Positions 26,301 to 33,888 of a DNA stretch of 43,056 bases are shown here, piece by piece. The first letter of the stretch is position 1, and each line of letters opens with the position of its first letter. Under the pieces are notes generated by a model. It had not been told where the DNA came from. It saw only the letters and a list, made by a program, of their open reading frames with translations, and did not search any database. The translations under genes and the position numbers were made by a program. The DNA comes from a virus. The stretch is from IMG/VR virus record IMGVR_UViG_3300024264_002621, positions 1 to 43,056 of that record; one strand, written 5' to 3'.

Positions 26301-29300
26301 TACCTACTAATATTTGTCTACCATCAGTTGTTGTTGAAATACTGTACCCAAATTGATCAATTGTTGAATCTATGCTTGTTGAACTGAATGAAGTGACTAG
26401 ATCCCAATAAGTTTTTGCATTTATAGTTAAAGTTCCTGAACTGATTGGAGTATCTAACTGGATGTTGGTACCATCCAATTCATAATCAAAGAATGGACGC
26501 ATCAATTTACCATCTATAGTAACGGTCATTGAATTTATATTACCTGCGGTTGCAGTGAACAATGTACTAAAACTAAAATCAGTTGTTGAAACTGTTGGAT
26601 TGTATGTTACACTCTGTGTACGAGTAATAACTATAACATCATTTTCATTTGGTGTTGAAACAAAATTGACTATTTGTATTCCAGCAGTCTCAGAAACAGT
26701 AAAGTCTGAAACCACAGTTTTCGCTAGCCCATTGACAGTAACGGTAATTTGTGTTTGAGCAATTGCAACATTTGAATCTAACTGTATAGTTGGCGAAATA
26801 TTAAATGAAGAAGTTGCTCCATCTCCTGTAAATGTTAAACTTTGATCTTGGACATCTACTTTGTTGTAGGCGTAAATCTTGTTATCAGCAGGAGCACTTA
26901 TGTACATCCAACGTTCGTCAGCACTGATTGCTACACTATAACCAAACTTATCAGCATCGTTTGTAAGAGTATTGAAATTTTGATAAAGCGAATAAGTTCC
27001 GTCTGAGGAATTTCTAAGAATGGCACTTGCATAACCTTTGTTTAATTCTGATTCAGGTGCACCAACTAAAGCCCATTCGGTATTTCCTGCATCAACACTA
27101 AATCCAAACCCTTCAAATTCTAAGCTAGAATCACCAGAGCTTGGTGAAAGAATTGTTTGCTGAGAATAGGTAGCACCATTGATTGTTGACCCATCCTCTA
27201 ACTTGTTAAATGCATAAACACCACCAACGCCACTTGCATATCCTTTTGCGCCAACAATTAATCCTTGATTATTAAATCCTTGTGCCAACGAGGTTCCAAA
27301 TAGATCATTTGTTACTGGTGTTTCAGCTTGTATTTCGCCTGTGGTTGAAAATGGATTTTGTTTTTGTAAGACTGTCCAATTGTCATTGCCGTTATTGTCC
27401 ACCCATACCTGATTTGTAGCAACTAAACTTGTACTAAAACTTAGTCCAGCGATATCGCTTGGTTGAGCAACTCTTACGCTTTCGAGGGTAAAAGCTCTAC
27501 CATCTCCATTTGTAATTGTTGTAATATCACCCGGCAAGCTGAGATTAACTGTGAGTGTTTTAACTCCAGGAACTGTTTGTACTATGTAAGCACCATCAAC
27601 ATCAACGTTGAAAAATTTGATTATCAATCTTTGTCCAACAATTAAACCATGCGGAACATCAAATGTAAAAGTACAAGTTGTGTTTAGATTGTCCACCACT
27701 GTGGTAAGCGTAGAATTTACAAGATTTACTCTGTAAATATTCCAGTCGTAGCTGTTTGCTTTTGCTACCCAAATATTTGTTCCAACAACTATGTTATCAA
27801 GATTGTTAATAACATTGGTTAGATCATCGAAGTCAAAAACTTTGATATCAACATCATCATAGTTCACATAACCTGCACTTGGCAAGCCAACATCTTCAGG
27901 AATCCCGTCAACTGTTGGTAAAATATTTGTAGTTGAAATCTTATAGCTTTGCTTATAAATATCATCAATCAAAACAGTTTGATCTGCAGTTGAAACAGAC
28001 AGTGGTTCAACCACTGCAATAGTACTTGGATTACTTAAAAGTTTACTTTCATCTAGTTCAAGTTCAAAATAACTACGATTAGCATTGGCTCCATAGATTG
28101 CTCTTTGTATAGCCCAGTTTTCATAGATTTGATATTCTGCTTCTTCTTTTCCAAGATATGCATTTGTAAATATTTCAGCCGCTCTAATTGTGCCTTTTGT
28201 GCCAAGAAAACTAGCATACAAACCAACTTGTGAAATATCATCAAGATTAAGGTTTTGCATGTACTGTCTTGGACGGAATCCAATAAGTCCTAATCCTAAT
28301 AGCGTAGAATCTGCTTCTAGATTCGCAGTGTGAATATTGTAATTGTCTTGTAATTCATCTGCTTTAGTTGCTAGGTTAGGGAGTAAACCAGTTTGTATTC
28401 TATTGTAGTCACTTTTTATCCAGTTTGAAAATACAAAGGTCTCACCTGGTGGTAAAAGCGTAGTAGCACTCCAGTAAGCGTTTTTATATTCTACAATCTG
28501 TCCTTTGGTGTAAGGAACATTTGGTTCCCATGGTTTGATATTATCTTGATTTAGGATAAAACCCTGTGCATCTAATGTGCCATTCCATTCAAATACTGTG
28601 TAACCATTTATAAGCAAACGGTTTTGTCTTGCACCAGTTACTGGTTGATAAATCAAATCATTAAAAATACTTGTGTTATCAAACACAATTATGTGTTCAT
28701 ATGATGTAAATCTTGCCTGGAGGTAACTGAAAGTATTGTTGTTTAATCCTACAAGTTTAAGTTCATTTCCTAAACGTTCAACTGCATAATCTTGCACCAA
28801 CATTGTTCTAAAATTTTGATTCAATATTACATCATTTACATTTTCACTTGTTAGACTTTCAACAACAGTGAAATCTTTTTCTAGCTTTAGAACGTTTGCC
28901 GCTGGATTTAAATTGATTACACTTCCTACTGTCCAACTTTGTCCAACCCAATAGATAAACTCCTGAGCCATTTGTGTCCAGTTTACAATTACTTCATTCT
29001 CAGTAGAATCAAATGTCATTCCTTGACGAGTGAGCAGTTCGCCGTAACTAACCAAGAAATCTACCACTGCACTTGAACTGGTAAACTCATAACCATAAGG
29101 AACCTGTACTACCTGATCTGTGAATGTTTCTGGTACTCTAAAAGTGTTACCGTTTACAGTAAATGTACTAAAATTTCCAGCAGCCGTGCTTCTAAGAATA
29201 TTGAAGTATGGTTTGTTAGTAGAATAACCAGCCACTGTCCACCCTGTATTGGTTCTTTGCACTATTACACTTGAAAACTGTATTTCACTAAAACTTGGAT

Positions 29301-32300
29301 TTTTGTACAAAAATAGTTGGTAACTTTCATCAGGTAATAGCAAACTGCTGTTTAGACTATTTGGTGAGGATTTCTCTGAAAATATTTTCAAGTAGTTCTT
29401 GTCGCTGAAGGCAGCCATTCTATAACACAAACGTATATCAAGATTTTCTAACTTTGTTTTTACTAGAGTTGTACTATCAACTCCTGTTAATCTATTATAA
29501 TCAACTACAAAATTTATAAAACTGTGTTTTGCAGTTCCATTGCCATAAACTTGGATAGTTGAAGCGTCGATGCGATATCTATCATTGTAAAGATATTGAT
29601 TGAAATCAGTGTTGTATTTGTATAAGTCCACATCAGCGTATAAACTAAAATACTTTGCTGGCATGGTTAAAGCCAGTAATCTCTGTATTGCAAAAGGATA
29701 ATAGCTGCTTCTTCTCCAAGCAGTTTGTGTAGGTGCATAATCGCCAGCTACCCATGATTTTTTAAAACTATTAACATCGTAGCTTCCAACAATGCTTACC
29801 ATTGGATCTGCTAGATTACCTTGAGAATCAGTTGGTAAACAATCTAATAACTGCGGACGAACAAATTGTGTTTTTATTACATCACCGGTTGGATAGGTGA
29901 TTTTACCGTCTGCCATGTCTTGCCATAAAACAGTGTTTCCACTGGTATACGGAGCAGGACCATAGCGTGTTTCCCACCAGGTTGGCTTTTCACTTAAACC
30001 AACCATCTCCCATGGTCGTGTGTCAGGACTATCTGTATCGTAGAGATTAAAGTATATTCCACGCCAAAAGCCAATCAATGGTTTACCGTCAAGTCTGTTG
30101 GCACTTTGACTATAGTTCCAGGTAAAACCGTTATCTGCATCATAGGTTTGTATTTTGTATGGAACTCTGTTGGCACCAGCCCATGTTAGAAAACTTACAT
30201 TCAGTATATTATTGATCTCAGTTAATGTATAATCAGTGGTTCTAAACTGTCCTGGAATAACATCAAATGACTGAATTGCAGGATTGTATTTTTCTTCAGC
30301 AGTAAGTTTGATATTGTTATAGCATCTTTTTTCAAATTCTAAAAGTACACTGTTTCTGTAATCACCTTCAGGAAAAGCAACAGTGATACTACCATCATGT
30401 CCTTGAATTACATTTGTAGGAGTGACGTAGGTGTTATCTAAAAACTCTCTTGGCATGTATACCTGATATAAACCTAGCATACTAGGAGTTGCAGGTATGT
30501 AACTTCCATAGGTTGCTTTGTATTCACGTATGATTATCTTATCGCCAATCGATAGTGTTATGGAACTATTGATAGTAATTCTTGGACCATCTGTAGCAAC
30601 AGTATATTCATGACCATCACCTATTAATTGTGTCTCAATTCCTGTTGAAATTGGAATATAGTAAACTAACAAACCCTGATAATTTGCCGTTGTAAAGTTA
30701 TAATTGTATAGTGTGTCAAAAACATTAGTTGTGATTGGTGTTACGGTATATGTTGTAGTTTCTAAAACTGTTCCGCTTGGAATTGCATCAGTCCAATAAA
30801 ATGGAGAAGCGGAAGTTTTTCCTGCATTAATTGCAAGCAACGTTTCATCTAAAATTTGAGCCGCAGTTTTGTTTTCCCAATCATTGTTGGCAACATAATC
30901 AAGAATTTTATTTTTTGTTTTATTATACTCTGAGGAGTTAAATTCAAGAGCTCTAAAATAATCAACACTTCTTTCATTGATAAAAGGAGTAGTAAGTGTT
31001 AAAGGTGCACTTTGTTGTAATATTAAATCACCGTACGGCACCACATTGCCAAGATCTCGAACATTGTTTGCTCCGTGTATTTTTCCTGCAAAGTTTTCTA
31101 AATTTTGACATATGGTTTCATAGTGTGTTCTTAGAGTTCCTAATGTAAAACTATTGCTGTTTTTATTAAGTGCATTTGATTCTAGATTGTCTGGAATGGT
31201 ATAAAATGCTACACTACTTGCACTATTGCTTAAAACTTGTGCTTCAATGATGCTTCCAACTGGAGGAACAGTTGCTGGCTGACCAACTACGTTTGGATTG
31301 AAGGTAATTTCAGTTACACCAGCACTATTTGTTGTATAAGAATAGGTGCTAGAAAGCACAAACTGTCCTTCAACATATAGTTTTACTGGTATTTGACTTA
31401 GATCATCAATTACTTCTATATCTAGTACCAATGGACCACCATCAAAATCAAAACTAAAACTTTGACGTTGAACAGTGGTTGTAAAACTTGTTTGCCAACC
31501 AAGAAATTTAGTAAAACTATCAATGGTATTGTACTGTCTAATAGTACCTTTGCTTATATTTTCAGTAATGCTGGTTGTTCCAGAAATATACACAAAAGTA
31601 TCTGCGTAGAGATTGTTGTCAAATACAATATCTCCTACATTGTTGATAGTAAGATACTTTAGAGGTTGTTCAATTATACTATCTGTTGCTCCTGTTCCAA
31701 TTGCGTAACTAAAAAGTTTTGTTCCAACAAACGTAGATGAAGGATACACACTGGTATCACTGAAGCTGTATCCACTTGCATCAAATACGTCAAATAATGG
31801 TGCTTGGTTTGTACTGGTCTTTTGTTGAGCAGATACCCAAGTTGTTCCATTATACCAATATGATTTGCCTTGAAGAGTTGCACCAGAGCGTATAACCACT
31901 GTGGTATTGGTTGCAATGTCTGGTTCAGTTAAACTTGCTGGTTGTAAGTCAATCACTGGACCTGCACCCACATCAACAAATGCAACTGTATAAATTTTAT
32001 TTCTTACCTCAGGGTCAAGATCTGCATTAAAGATAATTCTTGAACCATCTATTAGTGTATAACCATCAACTGAATAACCAGCAGTACCATTGATGTTGCT
32101 GAAGGCATCAGTTTCAGCTAAGTCTATAATATCAACTGGCTGCGTAGCCAATGTACCAAAATTAAAAAGTTTTAAACTTTTTATAAATTCAATTATTGGA
32201 CGTTTTGCTCTTGCGTTGTTATCAAGTGTTAATACTGTATTGTTATACTGGGCAGTCGCAGTTAAAACATCAATATGAAACCATCTATTTGATCTACTCC

Positions 32301-33885
32301 ACGCATTGAGATCAATACTGGCTCTGTTAATAGTCATGTAATCTTGTTCAAGAGGAGCATCAGCAGTTGCATCAAAACCGCCTTCGTCGAACGTGGTGCT
32401 ATCGAATGCTACTGTAGCTGATTTGGTGTAGGTTTCAGGAGTAACTAAATCCGTGACTTTTACAAATTCAATTGCAGTACCAACACCTTCTATATAGTAT
32501 TCTACGTTTGCATAACTTGCAGGAACAACATTTCCAATAAAGTTTACTTTTAGTCCATTTGTAAAAACCACACCATTAGGTGATGTATAATTGGGTTTAC
32601 CAAGTATGTCTGCAATATTCAAATCAGAAGCATTTATTTGATCAACCACTCTGATCACACCAAAATTGGTTTCATCACTTCCATCTTGATAATAAAGTAT
32701 ATCAAGATTAGCAGTGATCAATGGTTGACGTGCAAATATACCTTCAGCGGTTTTGTACATCGTACTGCCAGAATACTCTGTACCATATTCTATTTTTGTT
32801 TTGCTAAGATTTGCAATGCTTTGAACCTTTGTAAGTTCCATAAACGGACGAAGAGGATCATCATAGTTGTAATTTATACGCCATTGTACATAACGATCAG
32901 CGTCAGTAGGTATAGCTCCAGAATCACTAAATGCAGTGGTATCAAACCCTTCACTTGAAAATGGTTCTTCGTCTTCCCATCCTTGATCTGTGGTTGTATT
33001 AAAAATTAGTGTGCGATTTTGTAAATCAGTTATACCATCAATACCGCCATGTTCTTCTAAGAATACATCAACATATCTATTGTTAATTTGATTAAACTGA
33101 AGTGTATCTTCTACTAGGTCAGTTGAGCCTATATCAGCAAGATTAAAATAAAAATTCTGTGCAGTCTTGGCTGGAACATTAAAAGTTACTGTGCCAACAT
33201 CATCTCCATTGTTAAGCACACCAAGCACTTCACGTGAACTTTGATTGGTCTGTTGTGGCAACACTCCACTGGTGCCCGGAACGCTCTGTATCCAAAAATT
33301 ACGTCCACTTGCATTTACATCAAAGGTATAGTTTCCTTCTCTTACAAGAGTGATTGTAGGAAGAGTGCCACTAACACCACTAAATTTATATCCACCATCT
33401 GAATAGGTTACGTCATAGTTGTCAGAAGTTGGAATAGTACTTGCAAAAACATCTACACTATTTGGACCTGCTGGTATCCAATAGTATTGTCCAAAATTTA
33501 TAAACTTATCGTAATCGATCATTGGATCAAAACTATAATGCTCACTATCAAACAATCTATCGTGCCGAGTGGTGTTTGCACCTTGCATGTTTAAACTATC
33601 AATAATACCAGGATAGGTAATTGCATTTTCCACAGTGCTGGTATCAGGTTTAAGTTGTACTATACCTGGTTCTAATTGATAATCAGTACGGGTTTGGGAT
33701 GGCTCAAGAACATAGTTGTCACTCGCTGTCACACCAGGGCCAATTTTACGTCCTATATAACCTTCAGTTGGTTTAAGTTTAGGATTTTGTGTAAGTTGGT
33801 CAAGAGTACTTCTTAGAAGTTGCTTGTTTGCTGGGGTTTGGAAGATTTCAGGTAGGAAATCTTCTGAGCGAATTCGCTTTGCCAT
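20329..33885 (-). CDS. Giant virion protein, 4518 residues, with seven FG-GAP-like repeats
   Basis: A 4518-residue protein filling nearly a third of the window, directly after gp6 (3-base gap), where T4 carries the wedge protein gp7. No gp7 homology can be claimed. The N-terminus (MAKRIRSEDFLPEIFQTPANKQ) has the Gln/Leu-rich arm followed by PSQTRTDYQLEPGIV seen in giant T4-like marine phage proteins. Seven repeats of the type F-G-x-S-V/I...VGAPx lie at about 2190-2910, enough for an integrin-alpha-like seven-bladed propeller, with extra beta domains inserted between blades. Two GSGYT-x-x-P repeats lie near 3572-3642. Several 'TVNG-x-x-L-x-P-x-x-DYTV' beta modules fill the C-terminal quarter. 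No signal peptide. Likely a baseplate or tail-side adhesin scaffold (inference). Confidence 0.85.
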   Translation of the reverse strand: MAKRIRSEDFLPEIFQTPANKQLLRSTLDQLTQNPKLKPTEGYIGRKIGPGVTASDNYVLEPSQTRTDYQLEPGIVQLKPDTSTVENAITYPGIIDSLNMQGANTTRHDRLFDSEHYSFDPMIDYDKFINFGQYYWIPAGPNSVDVFASTIPTSDNYDVTYSDGGYKFSGVSGTLPTITLVREGNYTFDVNASGRNFWIQSVPGTSGVLPQQTNQSSREVLGVLNNGDDVGTVTFNVPAKTAQNFYFNLADIGSTDLVEDTLQFNQINNRYVDVFLEEHGGIDGITDLQNRTLIFNTTTDQGWEDEEPFSSEGFDTTAFSDSGAIPTDADRYVQWRINYNYDDPLRPFMELTKVQSIANLSKTKIEYGTEYSGSTMYKTAEGIFARQPLITANLDILYYQDGSDETNFGVIRVVDQINASDLNIADILGKPNYTSPNGVVFTNGLKVNFIGNVVPASYANVEYYIEGVGTAIEFVKVTDLVTPETYTKSATVAFDSTTFDEGGFDATADAPLEQDYMTINRASIDLNAWSRSNRWFHIDVLTATAQYNNTVLTLDNNARAKRPIIEFIKSLKLFNFGTLATQPVDIIDLAETDAFSNINGTAGYSVDGYTLIDGSRIIFNADLDPEVRNKIYTVAFVDVGAGPVIDLQPASLTEPDIATNTTVVIRSGATLQGKSYWYNGTTWVSAQQKTSTNQAPLFDVFDASGYSFSDTSVYPSSTFVGTKLFSYAIGTGATDSIIEQPLKYLTINNVGDIVFDNNLYADTFVYISGTTSITENISKGTIRQYNTIDSFTKFLGWQTSFTTTVQRQSFSFDFDGGPLVLDIEVIDDLSQIPVKLYVEGQFVLSSTYSYTTNSAGVTEITFNPNVVGQPATVPPVGSIIEAQVLSNSASSVAFYTIPDNLESNALNKNSNSFTLGTLRTHYETICQNLENFAGKIHGANNVRDLGNVVPYGDLILQQSAPLTLTTPFINERSVDYFRALEFNSSEYNKTKNKILDYVANNDWENKTAAQILDETLLAINAGKTSASPFYWTDAIPSGTVLETTTYTVTPITTNVFDTLYNYNFTTANYQGLLVYYIPISTGIETQLIGDGHEYTVATDGPRITINSSITLSIGDKIIIREYKATYGSYIPATPSMLGLYQVYMPREFLDNTYVTPTNVIQGHDGSITVAFPEGDYRNSVLLEFEKRCYNNIKLTAEEKYNPAIQSFDVIPGQFRTTDYTLTEINNILNVSFLTWAGANRVPYKIQTYDADNGFTWNYSQSANRLDGKPLIGFWRGIYFNLYDTDSPDTRPWEMVGLSEKPTWWETRYGPAPYTSGNTVLWQDMADGKITYPTGDVIKTQFVRPQLLDCLPTDSQGNLADPMVSIVGSYDVNSFKKSWVAGDYAPTQTAWRRSSYYPFAIQRLLALTMPAKYFSLYADVDLYKYNTDFNQYLYNDRYRIDASTIQVYGNGTAKHSFINFVVDYNRLTGVDSTTLVKTKLENLDIRLCYRMAAFSDKNYLKIFSEKSSPNSLNSSLLLPDESYQLFLYKNPSFSEIQFSSVIVQRTNTGWTVAGYSTNKPYFNILRSTAAGNFSTFTVNGNTFRVPETFTDQVVQVPYGYEFTSSSAVVDFLVSYGELLTRQGMTFDSTENEVIVNWTQMAQEFIYWVGQSWTVGSVINLNPAANVLKLEKDFTVVESLTSENVNDVILNQNFRTMLVQDYAVERLGNELKLVGLNNNTFSYLQARFTSYEHIIVFDNTSIFNDLIYQPVTGARQNRLLINGYTVFEWNGTLDAQGFILNQDNIKPWEPNVPYTKGQIVEYKNAYWSATTLLPPGETFVFSNWIKSDYNRIQTGLLPNLATKADELQDNYNIHTANLEADSTLLGLGLIGFRPRQYMQNLNLDDISQVGLYASFLGTKGTIRAAEIFTNAYLGKEEAEYQIYENWAIQRAIYGANANRSYFELELDESKLLSNPSTIAVVEPLSVSTADQTVLIDDIYKQSYKISTTNILPTVDGIPEDVGLPSAGYVNYDDVDIKVFDFDDLTNVINNLDNIVVGTNIWVAKANSYDWNIYRVNLVNSTLTTVVDNLNTTCTFTFDVPHGLIVGQRLIIKFFNVDVDGAYIVQTVPGVKTLTVNLSLPGDITTITNGDGRAFTLESVRVAQPSDIAGLSFSTSLVATNQVWVDNNGNDNWTVLQKQNPFSTTGEIQAETPVTNDLFGTSLAQGFNNQGLIVGAKGYASGVGGVYAFNKLEDGSTINGATYSQQTILSPSSGDSSLEFEGFGFSVDAGNTEWALVGAPESELNKGYASAILRNSSDGTYSLYQNFNTLTNDADKFGYSVAISADERWMYISAPADNKIYAYNKVDVQDQSLTFTGDGATSSFNISPTIQLDSNVAIAQTQITVTVNGLAKTVVSDFTVSETAGIQIVNFVSTPNENDVIVITRTQSVTYNPTVSTTDFSFSTLFTATAGNINSMTVTIDGKLMRPFFDYELDGTNIQLDTPISSGTLTINAKTYWDLVTSFSSTSIDSTIDQFGYSISTTTDGRQILVGTPDATIGTNTFAGESYIVDRSVERFQVTNAATVSYTTSIVPTAPVTVKLNGTFLIPTGNANNAQFSVAGSVITIGTTLNPVTLSVGDIIEIETNTFSTLQSFNSALNGENYYFGRAVDMCSTNCSAYISMPHDSAIAAEQGSVERWINQSRLFGTITGTISNPVLSAADSIRINNYYVALTGTTVASLVTDITNANIPNISAASVDGALQITLVDIEAAEQFIKLEVAPGTGTAFSDLGLKPWVYAQTIIPPVVQAYGHFGTSINISDDALTLVVGAPDATAFLPTTFDTSTTTFDAGSTNLVDPLPESGVAYTYDYLNSASPSTTNPGKFVYGQQIYDTEITSLDRFGSSVSYVDGVLLVGAPNDDLGDSTGDYGRVIELLNADNELSWKARYTETPVVDSALLNSVFTYNKISNSITSYLDFIDPLQGKILGAARANIDYTGGVDPAAYNTGTVNNFGSMWREEHLGEIWWDLSTVRFIDYHQDDIQFKARRWGQLFDGSSVDIYQWTENTVPPASYTGPGTVYTTDSYTTITYLDSAGTFVTKYFYWVKGLTAISPNKTLSSTGIEQYIANPRASGIAYAAAIATNEITLYNCRNLISSTDTILHVEFDKIANDDNVHSEYDIVTDGDENSFLGGQLYRKMLDSFCGADTVGNLVPDPTLSIADRYGVSFRPRQSMFIDRFLALKNYMTRANAIMKLYTISESKSFTLLNSEEPEPTAASGLWDKRVLTYAELTYQDLLQVAIGYRYLVASDVNNEGLWSIYTVQSDRTLLLTRVQSYKTNLYWSYVDWFGLNADGSFYSSANAPAYEVQVYSELLALSNVQNGEWATVTANSNGKTEVYQYSTTSGEWTRVYLEDGTIAIDNTIWDYTIENPIAGEEPITETRQILQALNTQIFVGDLLLRRNELLILTFEFIMSEQAAPNWLFKTSLIDVNHKIRDLIEYPIFRRDNQDFVEDYIKEVKPYHVQIREFNLRYEGEDTYNGSVTDFDLPAYYDDTLKQFVSPILDDSVNPQSLSAVPSTSALWTTFPWSQWYQNYLLIVTGATVVTGGSGYTVAPQVIVTGDATTQATMTATVNTAGVVTAINVITPGSGYTTTPTITISGGNGTGATAITVLAPQQVRDFTTTIAYNRITYSSTVIDWTANTAYTTGQLVRYPVPTVGVINVAEPKVYSVNTNFTSTNEFDPENYTVVDPETLDAADRTIGLYNPGPNEPGRELAQVMTGIDYPGVQVDAPDFDQNTGFDIGNYDINPFDNISFGPEGEPTYDDSILDAIYESSFTDTYLGTRATDINVEGGGFIDTYSSHAPEELVPGSEFDTLDLKVFTRSGSDWSNNGHGFEIKSISGTFTATGVTISFLNLIQHPVSVNVINLSTRQVLPPSATSINWVAKTVSVSATANASAGDTIRVEVYGLGGGSQLYKESFVGSLITNSRQIIPVAFTEINQMVVFINGIENTDYTFAASGSFATEVTFGSQPTDTQWVTIVALGATTPIQYSWSTEVKDYFNYDGSSTQYPLSASLQGTNIANMVVDRDGFRLRPPEGIEYTGDGSSLGPYYLSTTAKTNQALISTADLLVYVDNVKQNVSVNWTLSTWDGSSDRYIEFNSQSLPPAGSRIEIYTTTESDYTIVNTSDINLRVSAAFDALFDVTTYNDTSQQNIMTKVYVGPTTEGVTTGIAYDEDAYDASTFDETVGSTIETNNFALGRLVTEPQRMLVTLNGQYLQPSIDFTVSTGSDNLSTLSLNLSILNAADVLAVTMFTNSVVPNSLNFRIFQDMLGNQKLLRFNLTNTTELSQSVAITDDIIFVNDVTKLSEPNLTQGIFGQLIVGGERITYRSRNTGNNSVSGLRRGTAGTGVYQHSIGATVSDVGAGQQLPSRYQEVTTTDKTNVGDGSTKVFETSIVIPTLIDSTEITDAITVTVGGTLLVPETDYTVTEVNPTSTEVTLVTAPASGVEVYFSQVTANVMYAQGTNTASNGVALQDQTTPAALFLKD
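22960..23170 (-). repeat. Two GSGYT tandem repeats in the giant protein
   Basis: The encoded stretches TGGSGYTVAPQVIVTG and TPGSGYTTTPTITISGG are about 30 residues apart and alternate with Ala/Thr-rich strands. This repeat type recurs in marine phage structural proteins. Coordinates are approximate. Confidence 0.7.
25171..27318 (-). other. FG-GAP propeller region inside the giant protein
   Basis: Seven repeats in order: NDLFGTSLAQGF..LIVGAK; EGFGFSVDAGN..LVGAPE; DKFGYSVAISAD..YISAPA; DQFGYSISTTTDG..LVGTPD; YYFGRAVDMCST..ISMPHD; GHFGTSINISDD..VVGAPD; DRFGSSVSYVDG..LVGAPN. Spacing is uneven because beta domains of the T-G-D-G-x-x-x-x-F type are inserted. Boundaries are approximate. Confidence 0.75.
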
Positions 33886-33888
33886 ATT

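Noticed and set aside
23024-31916. Several 60-80-codon minus-strand frames in other phases inside the giant gene
   Set aside because: They lie wholly within the giant reading frame, with no domain or ribosome-site evidence.
20329-33885. Naming the giant protein gp7
   Set aside because: Only its position after gp6 supports this; no T4 gp7 sequence features could be seen.
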